Shown here piece by piece: positions 34,811 to 43,872 of a DNA stretch of 64,000 bases (position 1 is its first letter; every line of letters starts with the position of its first letter). The notes under the pieces were generated by a model, which was not told the DNA's origin, made no database searches, and saw only the letters and a list, made by a program, of their open reading frames with translations. Location: NCBI GenBank assembly GCA_016649715.1, contig JAENXC010000008.1, positions 62,001-126,000 of the forward strand, given 5' to 3'. A program made the position numbers and the translations under genes. This stretch comes from Flavobacteriaceae bacterium. Lineage in GTDB: Bacteria > Bacteroidota > Bacteroidia > Flavobacteriales > Flavobacteriaceae.

Positions 34811-36115
34811 ATGAGCATTGTTGCCGTTGTGGGAAGACCGAATGTGGGGAAATCCACTTTTTTCAATAGATTGATTCAGCGCAGGGAAGCCATTGTGGAT
34901 GCCGTGAGCGGCGTTACGCGCGACCGTCATTACGGAAAAAGCGATTGGAACGGAAAGGAATTTTCGTTGATAGACACAGGCGGTTATGTGAAAGGGAGCG
35001 ACGATATTTTTGAAGCCGAAATAGACAAACAAGTAGAGCTTGCCATTGATGAAGCCGATGCCATTATTTTTATGGTGGACGTGGAAAGCGGCGTAACCGG
35101 AATGGATCAAGACGTTGCCAAAATGCTTCGCCGTTCAAAAAAACCAATATTTTTAGCAATCAATAAAGTAGATGCAGCTTCACGCGTAAACGATGCATTG
35201 GAATTTTATTCGCTCGGTTTCGAAAACCAGTACAACCTTTCCAGCATTAACGGCAGCGGAACTGGGGAATTGCTCGACGATTTGGTAAAAGCATTGCCAG
35301 ATCGCGAAGAAGAAGATAACAGCGAACTACCACGTTTTGCGGTTGTTGGGCGTCCAAATGCGGGAAAATCTTCCTTCATCAACGCGTTAATCGGCAAGGA
35401 CAGATATATTGTCACCGATATTGCAGGGACAACCCGTGATAGTATTGATACAAAGTACGACCGTTTTGGGTTTGAGTTCAATTTAGTTGATACCGCCGGG
35501 ATTCGCAAAAAAAGCAAAGTAAAGGAAGATTTGGAATTTTATTCCGTAATGCGAAGCGTTCGCGCCATTGAGCATTGCGATGTAATCATTCTCATTTTTG
35601 ACGCCACCCGCGGTTTTGACGGGCAGGTTGAAAATATTTTCTGGCTGGCACAGCGCAATAATAAAGGTATTGTAATCATCGCCAACAAATGGGATTTGGT
35701 GGAAGATAAGGACACCAGTAGCGTGAAGGATTACGAAAAATACATCCGTCAGCAGTGCGAACCTTTTGTGGATGTGCCGATTGTTTTTGTCTCGGTATTA
35801 ACAAAACAACGCATTTACAAAGCCATAGAAACTGCTGTTGAAGTTTACCAAAACCGAAGCAAAAAGATTAAGACCAGTGAGCTGAACGAAGTGATGCTTC
35901 CAATAATTCAGGCTTATCCGCCGCCAGCTTACAAAGCGAAATACGTTAAAATAAAATTCTGTACCCAACTGCCTACGCCCTACCCAAGTTTTGCGTTTTT
36001 CTGTAACCTTCCACAGTATGTGAAAGACCCATACAAGCGTTTCATCGAGAATAAATTGCGTGAAAACTTTGATTTTTCGGGGGTGCCGATTACGGTTTAT
36101 TTTAGGAAGAAATAA
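34811..36115 (+). CDS. der: GTPase Der (EngA)
   Basis: Essential 50S-assembly GTPase with two G domains in tandem, 434 residues. The first P-loop is [12 protein letters not shown] near the start and the second is [12 protein letters not shown] around 180. Each has its DTGG/DTAGI G3 and NKVD/NKWD G4 motifs, and a C-terminal KH-like domain ends [11 protein letters not shown] start at the ATG at 34811 ([11 protein letters not shown]) because the G1 motif follows at once and a promoter element lies just upstream; the frame is open to a TTG at 34790. Confidence 0.97.
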   Translation: MSIVAVVGRPNVGKSTFFNRLIQRREAIVDAVSGVTRDRHYGKSDWNGKEFSLIDTGGYVKGSDDIFEAEIDKQVELAIDEADAIIFMVDVESGVTGMDQDVAKMLRRSKKPIFLAINKVDAASRVNDALEFYSLGFENQYNLSSINGSGTGELLDDLVKALPDREEEDNSELPRFAVVGRPNAGKSSFINALIGKDRYIVTDIAGTTRDSIDTKYDRFGFEFNLVDTAGIRKKSKVKEDLEFYSVMRSVRAIEHCDVIILIFDATRGFDGQVENIFWLAQRNNKGIVIIANKWDLVEDKDTSSVKDYEKYIRQQCEPFVDVPIVFVSVLTKQRIYKAIETAVEVYQNRSKKIKTSELNEVMLPIIQAYPPPAYKAKYVKIKFCTQLPTPYPSFAFFCNLPQYVKDPYKRFIENKLRENFDFSGVPITVYFRKK

Positions 36116-36239
36116 TATTTCATTTTTCTATTCTTTATTGCTTATTTAAATTATTTGACGCATCAACCTCTTTGTTGCTACAGAATTTATGTTAGCTGTA
36201 TTCATTCAGTTATTTTTTAAGTGATTAAACTGTTTTCGC

Positions 36240-36247
36240 TAATTTTG
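36240..36247 (+). promoter_or_regulatory. -7 promoter element for the 36270 lipoprotein gene
   Basis: TAATTTTG matches TAnnTTTG, 22 bases before the start codon. No clear TTG at -33 was found. Confidence 0.5.
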
Positions 36248-36269
36248 GAATAACTAAATATAAAACATT

Positions 36270-36641
36270 ATGATGCCATTTATTTACAAAATTTCCTTTT
36301 TGATATTTGCCTTTTCAGGCTTCACGTCCTGTTGTTCCACAAAAAAGAATAACGTTGTTTCCGAAAACACTTCTAAAATTGAAACTCAAAATATGGCGAA
36401 GAAAATGATACAAGAAGGGTTTAGCAAAGGCACTGTTTTGTATTCCGACAAAGAAAGTGATTGCGAATACGTGCTCGTGCTTGAAGATGGAACTACAATG
36501 TTTGATCCAATAAACCTGGACAACGCTTTCAAAAAAGATGGAATGAAAGTATGGTTCACTTTCTCCCCATTAAGGAGGATGAACCGTTGCGACAAAGCGA
36601 ATCCCATTAATTTAATAGATATACAAAAAAGGGACGAATGA
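36270..36641 (+). CDS. Small lipoprotein, unknown function
   Basis: 123 residues with a lipoprotein signal peptide (hydrophobic 5-18, lipobox FTSC with Cys about 21, followed by a second Cys). The mature part contains YVLVLEDGTTMFDPINLDNAFKKDGMKVWFTF and a later RMNRCDKANPINLIDI, a pattern seen in small beta-rich lipoproteins of Bacteroidota that I cannot assign a function. It has its own promoter and terminator, so it appears to be monocistronic. Codons 1 and 2 are both ATG. Confidence 0.78.
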   Translation: MMPFIYKISFLIFAFSGFTSCCSTKKNNVVSENTSKIETQNMAKKMIQEGFSKGTVLYSDKESDCEYVLVLEDGTTMFDPINLDNAFKKDGMKVWFTFSPLRRMNRCDKANPINLIDIQKRDE

Positions 36642-36703
36642 TTATTTGAGTGGTTTATTCCAAAATTAGAAATCCATTTCCTAAAGTGCATAAGTAAAAA
36701 ATT

Positions 36704-36727
36704 GCGGGTATCCCCCGCTATCTTTTT
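36704..36727 (+). terminator. Rho-independent terminator of the small lipoprotein gene
   Basis: GCGGG (36704-36708) pairs with CCCGC (36714-36718) around TATCC and is followed by TATCTTTTTT. It lies 63 bases after the lipoprotein stop. Confidence 0.75.
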
Positions 36728-36796
36728 TACTTGAATTTTTACATATCCTGAAATTGGAAGGAAAATAGAGCCATATTCAGGATTTGTATTTGCGAT

Positions 36797-37237
36797 TTAA
36801 ATTTTCTTCCCGTTAAGCACAATGCCATACGTTATTTTCACCGAAGCCTCCAGCGTGATGGAAACCGAACAGTACTTTTCAAAACTAAGTTGCGCCGCAC
36901 GGATGGCTTTTGCCTCGTCAATTTTACCTTCCAAATAAATGGTAACGTGTATTGCCTCAAACGGTTTGGCATCGCGAACTTCCTTTCGCTTGCCTTCCAC
37001 TTCCATTTTATAGGAAGTGATTTCCTGCCTTTGTTTTTTCAAAATTGAAACTACATCTATCGCGCTGCAACCGCCAACACCCATCAACAAAAGCTCCATT
37101 GGGCTTGCACCTTTTGAGCCTGCCTGCCCGTTTGGCAGGGGTTCGTCGGTTTTATTATCGATTAAAACCGAAACGCCGGAAGCACCTTTTGCTTCAAATA
37201 GATAGTTGTCGTTTATTCTGTTCAGGGAAACTTTCAT
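36797..37237 (-). CDS. OsmC/Ohr-family protein
   Basis: 146 residues of the OsmC fold, small thiol peroxidases that reduce organic hydroperoxides. The two redox cysteines are visible in MGVGGCSAIDVV and FEKYCSVS. Between the N-terminal strands and ASPMELLLMG the protein reads DEPLPNGQAGSKGASP, where LPNGQAG is encoded by a palindromic repeat (37118-37141). The insertion falls in a loop and keeps frame. The neighbouring gap upstream holds a GACGTAAGAC inverted repeat. Confidence 0.88.
   Translation of the reverse strand: MKVSLNRINDNYLFEAKGASGVSVLIDNKTDEPLPNGQAGSKGASPMELLLMGVGGCSAIDVVSILKKQRQEITSYKMEVEGKRKEVRDAKPFEAIHVTIYLEGKIDEAKAIRAAQLSFEKYCSVSITLEASVKITYGIVLNGKKI
37118..37141. repeat. CCTGCCCGTTTGGCAGG palindrome inside the OsmC gene
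   Basis: GCCTGCCTGCCCGTTTGGCAGG is the second copy of the element at 31222-31243, again read on the minus strand as LPNGQ. Confidence 0.8.
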
Positions 37238-37270
37238 TGTTTAAATTTTGTTTATAATATGATTTGAAAT

Positions 37271-37362
37271 GACATAGGACAATAAGACGTAGGACGTATG
37301 ACTAAATTATGCAGGACTCTTTTTTGTCTTATGTCTTACATCTTATAGCGAAGCGGTCTTAC
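37271..37362. repeat. Long imperfect inverted repeat, GACGTAAGAC family (copy 4)
   Basis: The left arm (37271-37303) is GACATAGGACAATAAGACG...; the right arm (about 37326-37362) is GTCTTATGTCTTACATC... and GTCTTACG. Arms are more diverged than in the other copies. It lies between the OsmC gene and the homoserine dehydrogenase fragment. Confidence 0.7.
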
Positions 37363-37369
37363 GCCTTTT

Positions 37370-37771
37370 TCAATCTTTATCGCTTATTCTCAAAATATCC
37401 CCAAAAACCCCTCGAGCTGTAACAGCTGCTCCGGCTCCTGCGCCTTGGATTACAATTGGATTGTCGCCATAGCTTACGGTGTATATTTCAAAAATTGAAT
37501 CGGTGCCGCGAAGAGCGCCCAACATACTATTTTTGGGAACCGAAACCAAGTTTGCATTTAAAATTGCACCCGTTTCTTTTGAAAGGTCACCGTGCAAATC
37601 TGCTACGTATCTAAAAACACAATCCTTTGGAATTAGGTTTTGAATAGAAATATCTGCAAACTCGTTGTGCAAATCCAATTCACGAGCCAAGATAAGCAAT
37701 TTTCGTCCAACGTCATAGCCGCAAAGGTCTTCACGAGGGTCAGGTTCTGTAAATCCTTTTTCTATTGGAAA
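37370..37771 (-). pseudogene. Homoserine dehydrogenase, C-terminal fragment
   Basis: About 130 codons matching the end of homoserine dehydrogenase or the HSD part of a ThrA-type aspartokinase fusion: KGFTEPDPREDLCGYDVGRKLLILARELDL, then GALRGTDSIFEIYT and GAGAGAAVTARGVFGDILRIS. The NAD-binding and catalytic parts are missing. In this frame a stop lies just upstream (TAA at 37774-37772), and the preceding sequence is the N-terminus of a different enzyme, so a deletion has joined two genes. It cannot make a working enzyme. Confidence 0.85.
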
Positions 37772-37780
37772 TTACAAAAC

Positions 37781-38014
37781 CTAATCAATGGCAACCAGAC
37801 CTGTTGCAATGGCAAAGCCAGAATAGCCGTTTTCAAGTTTTGCGACCATATCTTCAAGCACTTTGCGTGTTGGATTATTGCTTCGGGCGTAATCAAAACC
37901 TTTGTTGACGCCCGCCGCTTCTTGAATAAAAGTTGAAGTTTGGTAAACCGGTACAGCAATGGCACCCGTTAACGGATCACTTGGAATGGAATGGATAATT
38001 TTTGTTGCACTCAT
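37781..38014 (-). pseudogene. Trans-sulfuration PLP enzyme (MetB/MetY type), N-terminal fragment
   Basis: 77 codons from an ATG at 38014: TKIIHSIPSDPLTGAIAVPVYQTSTF, then YARSNNPTRKVLEDMVAKLENGYSGFAIATG, the classic start of the Cys/Met-metabolism PLP family. It then stops at TAG (37783-37781), before the cofactor lysine. Only about a fifth of the enzyme remains. It is the first frame after the SAM-I riboswitch at 38140-38256, consistent with a former homocysteine-forming enzyme in methionine synthesis. Confidence 0.85.
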
Positions 38015-38139
38015 TTTTCTAATTTTTTTGAGTTAATAAATAGATTAAACCAAAAGTCAATTTCGAAATAAATTCGGGACAATAGAAAAATGTTAAAAAG
38101 AATGAAAGCGATTTTTCAGGAACGAAAAATTGTCTTGTC

Positions 38140-38256
38140 GTTATCTATCGTCAATTCTGAAATTTCAGAATCGTTGTAGAATGTAGCACCTTCCCCGATT
38201 AATCGGGAGGTTGCTAAGGCGTCATAGGGTCTATTCCCTCGGCCTTTCTTGATAAC
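38140..38256 (-). promoter_or_regulatory. SAM-I (S-box) riboswitch upstream of gene remnants
   Basis: On the minus strand: GTTATCAAGAAAGGCC, GAGGGAATAGACCC, GACGCCTTAGCAACCTCCC, a GGGGAAGGTGCTACATTCTA block, and GATAAC closing P1. The core is almost identical to the aptamer at 32613-32720. The peripheral loops differ (CGATTAATCGG here). All core elements look intact even though the genes it controlled are now fragments. Confidence 0.92.
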
Positions 38257-38286
38257 ATTTCAATAAAGGTTTGAACTTTGTGAGCG

Positions 38287-38319
38287 CAAATATAATGTCA
38301 TAAAAATTTAATATCCAAA
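38287..38319 (-). promoter_or_regulatory. Promoter of the second SAM-I leader
   Basis: TTTG (38319-38316), 21 bases, then TATATTTG (38294-38287), an exact TAnnTTTG. It is about 30 bases before the aptamer. The rest of the 519-base gap to 38533 holds nothing else I recognise. Confidence 0.7.
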
Positions 38320-38533
38320 AATTTTTAGAAAAATGTAGGACTGGCCATCCCATATCAAATGGATCCCATCAAATTATATTGGTTACCAACACTTAACGAA
38401 TTCAATTGCGCCATTGGATAATTAACATAAGTTTATTATAAAACGTATTTATTGTCAGTTATCTTTCAGAGTTAATTCGTCCTTTTTCTACAAGAAAATT
38501 AACAAAAGAAATTGAACCATCAAAACTGACATT

Positions 38534-41500
38534 TTGGGCAAACCAAAAAAAAATCTTACCAAATCTGCGAACAAATTTCCCGTAGTGGGCATAGGTGCCT
38601 CGGCAGGCGGTCTTGGCGCATTTAAGAAATTTTTGGAAGCAATCCCAGAAGATTCGGGCATGGCCTTCGTGCTCGTACAACACCTAGACCCCAACCACGA
38701 AAGCCTGCTGCCGGAGCTGCTGCAAAAGGTAACCAAAATCCCGGTGCTGGAGATCTCGGATGATATTAAAGTAGAATCTGATCACATATACATCATCCCC
38801 AGTAACAAAATGCTGCTGGCCAATGATGGGGTTCTGGAGCTTAGCCCCCGGCCTACTCCCGATAAGATCCAACGAAACCTGCCCATAGATCTCTTTTTCA
38901 GTTCGCTGGCAGAAGTGCACCAAACCCATTCCTTGGGCGTAGTGCTTTCTGGCACGGGTGCAGACGGAACTGCAGGACTAAGAGCTATTAAAGAAGGAGG
39001 CGGAATTACCTTTGCGCAAGACCAACAATCAGCCGAATGGGGAGATATGCCTAGGAACGCTGTAGATGCGGGCGTGGTGGATTTTATACTCAGGCCCGAG
39101 GAAATACCCGCCAAACTATTAGAGCTGGTAAGCACTATTGATGGAAATGGTTTTGAGAAAGAGGACATTTCACAACAGGAAGAAGATGTTTTCAGAAAGA
39201 TACTTTCGTTGTTGCGTATCCGGAAGGGAACGGATTTTACTTATTACAAACAGACCACTATCCGCCGAAGGATACTCCGCAGGATGGCCATCAATAAAAA
39301 CAAAAAGGCTGCAACATATCTTACCTATTTAAGGGAAAACAGGAACGAGCAGGATGTGCTGTACCAAGATTTGTTGATTCCAGTAACTTCATTTTTCAGG
39401 GATGTGGACATTTTTGACAATCTATGTGAACGCGTGATGCCACTACTGATGCAGCACAAAAAGGAAAATGATTCCATACGGCTTTGGGTGGCAGGATGCA
39501 GCACCGGCCAAGAAGCTTACTCCCTTGTTATTTGCTTGAAGGAATACCTAAATGCAAACCCGGCACTAAATGGCGACTCAATAGGTATTGCAGGCATTAA
39601 AATACAGTTATTTGCTACTGACATCAGTGAACCCGCTATAGCAAAGGCGCGAAAGGGAATGTACACCAAAAGCGAATTGGAAAACGTAAGCCCTAAGCGG
39701 TTGAAGGAATTTTTTACCAAAACCAAAACAGGGTACCAGCTCAACAAAGAAATCAGGGAGATGTGCGTTTTTGCGGTCCACAATTTCCTAACAGATCCAC
39801 CTTTTGGGAATATGGACATTATAACTTGCAGAAATGTTCTTATCTATTTGCAGCCCTATTTGCAAAAAAAGGCCCTTAGTACTTTTCATTACTCCCTAAA
39901 TGAAAGCGGGTATCTGCTGCTTGGAAAATCGGAAACAGACAGCAGCAAGTCAGATCATTTTACATTAGTAAACAAAAACGACAAGCTATTTATGCGGAAA
40001 AACACAGCAACATCTGCTATGAAGTCATCCGCGAGGCATAGCGAACATAGGTTGCATAATGATATTGAGCCCGAAGCCGAAAAAAAACGCACCGATTTTC
40101 AAAAAATAGCGGACGAATTGTTATTAAGCCGTTACACTCCTGCCAGCATCGTGGTGAACGAAGCTATGGAGATTGTTCTTTTTCACGGCGATACCAACAG
40201 CTATTTGGGCCAGCAAGGTGGCAAACCCAGCCACAACCTTATCAAGATGGCAAAAGGAAGTTTGGCGTTTGAGTTGCGAAACATCATCCATAAAGTAAAA
40301 AAAAGTGGCACTTCGGTTACAAAGGAACGTATCCCTTTTGTTGTAAACGACGTTCAGGAGATGATCTGCATAGAGACCGTGCCGCTTCCCAATGTGGTGG
40401 AACCGCATTATTTGATATTGTTTCACCAGCGGTTGGCAGCCCTGGAAGATCCTACCCTAAATAAAAAAACTTCCAAAAATGACGAAAAGGACCTGCGCAT
40501 CAAGCAATTGGAAAAAGAGCTTGAGCAGACCCTTGAAGATATGCGCGGCACCACCGAGGACCAAGAGGCCGCCAATGAAGAACTGCAAAGCGCCAACGAG
40601 GAACTGCTGAGCGGAAGCGAGGAATTGCAAAGCCTGAACGAGGAACTGGAAACCAGCAAGGAAGAGCTGCAGAGCACCAATGAAGAGATCACGGTAATAA
40701 ACCACGAGCTCATCAACTTGAACGAGCTGGTAACCGAAGAGCGGAATTATGCCGAAGCCATCGTGGAAACCATCCATGAACCCTTGATGGTTTTAGACAA
40801 GAACCTAAAAGTGACCACCGCCAACAGTGCTTTTTATAGAACCTTCCGTGTTAAAGAAGAGGAAACGGAAGGCAAGTTGATCTATGACCTTGGCAACAAC
40901 CAATGGGACATCCCCGAACTACGGAGGTTGCTTGAAACAATCCTACCCAAAAAAGATAGCCTTGACGATTTTGAGGTAATCCACACTTTTGAAAACATAG
41001 GAGAACGCACCATGCGCCTAAATGCAAAGGAGATCCAGCGAGAGGACCGATCCAAAAACTTAATCCTTTTGGCCATTGAGGATATTACTGAGCAAAAACA
41101 ACTTCAGGCAAAAGAACAGGAACACTTAGCGAAATTCAAAAACTTAATTATGCAGGCCCCTGTTGCTATTGCGTTTTTAAAAGGCAAAGATTATCATGTG
41201 GAATTAGCTAACGATTTTTATCTACAACTCGTGGAAAAAGATAACAGTATTGTGGGCGAACCCCTTTTTGAATCCATGCCCGAGCTAAAAAAACAAGGGA
41301 TCAAGAAATTGTTGGATTCCGTGATGAAAAGTGGGGAAGCCTATCATGCCGAAGAAATAGAAGTGATTATCTCGCGGAAGAAAAAAAGCAGGAAGGGGTT
41401 TTATGATTTTGTGTGCCAGCCCCTGTTGAATGAAGACAAAACCGTTAATGGCCTTATGATTATCGTTACCGAGGTAACCGAGCAAGTAATTGCCCGAAAA

Positions 41501-42985
41501 AAAGCGGAAGAAAGTGCCCAACGCTATAATGAGATGATCCACTCTTCCCCCTCGCTGATTGCCATCCTCGAAGGAAAAGATTTAATAATATCCACGGCCA
41601 ACGATGCTATTTTAAAATCCTGGGGCAAAGATAAAGACGCCATTGGTAAATCGTTGATGGAGGCCTTGCCCGAACTTAAAGGCCAAGGTTTTGACAAAAT
41701 TTTGCTTGGGGTCCTTAAAACGGGAGAAGCTTACCACGCCCATGAAATGCCCGCAACGGTTGTACGCAATGGAAAACAAGAACTCATTTATTATAATTTT
41801 GTTTATCAGGCCCAAAGAGATTTATACGGAGATATTGAAGGTGTGGCCATTATCGCAACAGAAGTAACGGAGGAAGCCGAACTTCATAAAAAAATAAGGG
41901 AAAACGAAGCCCGATTTCATCAAATGACCGATCTGGTTCCAGACATGATATTCAATGCAAACGTGGATGGAGAAGTATTTTATTTTAACAAAGTCTGGAC
42001 CGATTTTTCGGGATGGAGTACGAAAAAGATAAAAAAAGAAGGCTGGGGGAAACTGATGCACCCAGAAGAGTTGCAAGCAGTGGAACGCAACTGGCAGCAA
42101 GCTATAAAAACGGGAGACAATTTTGAAATGGAATTAAGGATTCTTGATAAAAACGGCGATTTTAAGTGGCATATAAGCCGCGCCATCCCCGTGAAAGATG
42201 GTAGCGAGAAAATCATTATGTGGTTAGGCGCCAATACCGAAATTCAGAAAATAAAAGAAGAGGAAAAAATCAAAGAGGATTTCCTGAAAATGGCGAGCCA
42301 CGAGCTCAAAACCCCTGTTACGTCCATTAAAGGATATACCCAATTATTGTTGAGCATGTTAAAAAATGGGGGGCAGCAAAAATTTGACACCATTCCTTTA
42401 GTTCCTGCTCTGGAGCGTATAGAAAATCAGGTATCACGACTTACCCGTCTAATCTCGGAAATTTTGGATCTTTCGCGCATGGATGAAAGCAAACTTGAGT
42501 TGCAACGGGAAACATTCAGCATGAACGAACTCGTGGAAAGCAGTGTCCAGGATTTAAAATATACCAACGACGAATACAAAATAAAGATAACCCACGATGA
42601 TACATTCAGTGTTTATGGCGACAAGGACAGGATCAATCAGGTCTTGATCAACTTCATCACCAATGCCATTAAATATTCCCCCAATGATAAAAACATCATC
42701 GTTCGCCTTTATAAAGAAGATGGCGGAAATGCCGCAGTTAGTGTAAAGGACAAAGGGATCGGGATCGACAAAAAGGACCATGAGCACCTTTTTGAAAGGT
42801 TCTACCGCGTAACCAGAAAGGACGAAACTACCTTTACCGGTTTTGGAATCGGACTTTATTTAGCCAAAGAGATTGTAGACCGACACCAAGGGCAGGTGGC
42901 CGTAAAGAGCATAAAGGGGAAAGGATCCGAATTTATTTTTACCCTTCCCATTGTTTCCGAAATTAAATCGAAAAAAGAGAAATGA
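38534..42985 (+). CDS. CheB-CheR-PAS hybrid sensor histidine kinase
   Basis: A soluble signalling protein of 1483 residues. Order: CheB methylesterase-like domain (about 15-200, VGIGASAGGLGAF, VQHLDP, SGTGADGTAG), CheR methyltransferase (about 225-490, WVAGCSTGQEAYSL, NVLIYL), a long coiled coil of EELQS/NEEL repeats (about 640-720), several PAS domains (about 730-1240), HisKA with MASHELKTP, and HATPase (NFITNAIKYSP, DKGIGI, FGIGLYLA). No ATG fits; the start is probably TTG at 38534. Base usage is visibly more GC-rich than in neighbours. It overlaps the first response regulator (ATGA). Confidence 0.92.
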   Translation: MGKPKKNLTKSANKFPVVGIGASAGGLGAFKKFLEAIPEDSGMAFVLVQHLDPNHESLLPELLQKVTKIPVLEISDDIKVESDHIYIIPSNKMLLANDGVLELSPRPTPDKIQRNLPIDLFFSSLAEVHQTHSLGVVLSGTGADGTAGLRAIKEGGGITFAQDQQSAEWGDMPRNAVDAGVVDFILRPEEIPAKLLELVSTIDGNGFEKEDISQQEEDVFRKILSLLRIRKGTDFTYYKQTTIRRRILRRMAINKNKKAATYLTYLRENRNEQDVLYQDLLIPVTSFFRDVDIFDNLCERVMPLLMQHKKENDSIRLWVAGCSTGQEAYSLVICLKEYLNANPALNGDSIGIAGIKIQLFATDISEPAIAKARKGMYTKSELENVSPKRLKEFFTKTKTGYQLNKEIREMCVFAVHNFLTDPPFGNMDIITCRNVLIYLQPYLQKKALSTFHYSLNESGYLLLGKSETDSSKSDHFTLVNKNDKLFMRKNTATSAMKSSARHSEHRLHNDIEPEAEKKRTDFQKIADELLLSRYTPASIVVNEAMEIVLFHGDTNSYLGQQGGKPSHNLIKMAKGSLAFELRNIIHKVKKSGTSVTKERIPFVVNDVQEMICIETVPLPNVVEPHYLILFHQRLAALEDPTLNKKTSKNDEKDLRIKQLEKELEQTLEDMRGTTEDQEAANEELQSANEELLSGSEELQSLNEELETSKEELQSTNEEITVINHELINLNELVTEERNYAEAIVETIHEPLMVLDKNLKVTTANSAFYRTFRVKEEETEGKLIYDLGNNQWDIPELRRLLETILPKKDSLDDFEVIHTFENIGERTMRLNAKEIQREDRSKNLILLAIEDITEQKQLQAKEQEHLAKFKNLIMQAPVAIAFLKGKDYHVELANDFYLQLVEKDNSIVGEPLFESMPELKKQGIKKLLDSVMKSGEAYHAEEIEVIISRKKKSRKGFYDFVCQPLLNEDKTVNGLMIIVTEVTEQVIARKKAEESAQRYNEMIHSSPSLIAILEGKDLIISTANDAILKSWGKDKDAIGKSLMEALPELKGQGFDKILLGVLKTGEAYHAHEMPATVVRNGKQELIYYNFVYQAQRDLYGDIEGVAIIATEVTEEAELHKKIRENEARFHQMTDLVPDMIFNANVDGEVFYFNKVWTDFSGWSTKKIKKEGWGKLMHPEELQAVERNWQQAIKTGDNFEMELRILDKNGDFKWHISRAIPVKDGSEKIIMWLGANTEIQKIKEEEKIKEDFLKMASHELKTPVTSIKGYTQLLLSMLKNGGQQKFDTIPLVPALERIENQVSRLTRLISEILDLSRMDESKLELQRETFSMNELVESSVQDLKYTNDEYKIKITHDDTFSVYGDKDRINQVLINFITNAIKYSPNDKNIIVRLYKEDGGNAAVSVKDKGIGIDKKDHEHLFERFYRVTRKDETTFTGFGIGLYLAKEIVDRHQGQVAVKSIKGKGSEFIFTLPIVSEIKSKKEK

Positions 42986-43347
42986 AAAACATATTGATAG
43001 TAGATGATGACCGCACAATAGGTGAAATGTTGAAATATATGTTTAACTTTAGGGGTTATGAAGTATTGGTAACCGCACAAGCTGGCGAAGCGTACCATAC
43101 CATAATCAAACACAAGATAGATTTGATACTTTTGGACATGTACTTGGATGGCTTGGACGGCATGTCACTTTGCAACACGCTAACAACAAACAAGCATACA
43201 GCACACGTCCCGATAATTATGATGTCTGCACACCCTGAGATAAAAACGGAATGTTTGCGAGCAGGGGCATCCGCATTTATATCAAAGCCATTTGAAATGA
43301 ATATGTTGTTTGAAAAGATTGAAAAGGTTTTGGGCAAAGAAATTTAA
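42982..43347 (+). CDS. Single-domain response regulator (CheY-like) 1
   Basis: 121 residues, receiver domain only. Acidic pair in ILIVDDD, phospho-acceptor Asp in LILLDMYLDG, the switch Ser in MMSAHP and Lys in AFISKPFE are all present. It overlaps the kinase gene by four bases, so it is the obvious phosphoryl acceptor of the CheB-CheR-PAS kinase. Without an output domain it likely acts by protein interaction or as a phosphate sink. Confidence 0.92.
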   Translation: MKNILIVDDDRTIGEMLKYMFNFRGYEVLVTAQAGEAYHTIIKHKIDLILLDMYLDGLDGMSLCNTLTTNKHTAHVPIIMMSAHPEIKTECLRAGASAFISKPFEMNMLFEKIEKVLGKEI

Positions 43348-43373
43348 AATATCAAAAAAGAATTGTAACCAAT

Positions 43374-43733
43374 ATGAACAAAATACTGATAGTAGAGGAC
43401 GACCACAACTTGGGCATCATGATCCAGGACATGCTCGGGTTCAGCGGTTATGACGTTTTGCTCTCAAGAAAACCTAACGATACCAATGAAAATATCATTG
43501 AACACAACATAAAATTGGTATTGTTGGACAAACTTATTTTCGGCGTGGACGGAACCGATGTGTGCGCCAAGATCAGGGAGCACGGATCTATTTCTGGAAC
43601 TCCCGTACTGATGATGTCTGCACTTAACAACGCTCGGGAAATCTGTATGAATGCCGGCGCATCCGATTTTATCTCCAAACCCTTCGATATGACCGATTTG
43701 ATATCAAAGATTGAACAGCTTTTACACAAGTAA
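43374..43733 (+). CDS. Single-domain response regulator (CheY-like) 2
   Basis: 119 residues, a receiver domain paralogous to the preceding one (26-base gap). The key residues are intact: VEDD, the acceptor Asp in LVLLDKLIFG, MMSAL and DFISKPFD. The acceptor loop differs from that of the first (KLIFGVDG against MYLDGLDG), so the two may have different lifetimes. It is part of the kinase operon. Confidence 0.92.
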   Translation: MNKILIVEDDHNLGIMIQDMLGFSGYDVLLSRKPNDTNENIIEHNIKLVLLDKLIFGVDGTDVCAKIREHGSISGTPVLMMSALNNAREICMNAGASDFISKPFDMTDLISKIEQLLHK

Positions 43734-43831
43734 GAGTCCCTTCGATCTTGTGTTTTTCCTTAGTAACATAAACCCTGTCTTGTTGGCATTAAACCAATCC
43801 TAAATTTTTCTCCAAAAAACTCCAAATAAAA

Positions 43832-43860
43832 TTGCGGTTCGTTTAATTTTTTTACTTTTG
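43832..43860 (+). promoter_or_regulatory. Promoter of the metK leader
   Basis: TTG (43832-43834), 18 bases, then TACTTTTG (43853-43860), an exact TAnnTTTG. Transcription would start a few bases before the SAM-II aptamer. Confidence 0.75.
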
Positions 43861-43872
43861 CCCAAGACAAAT

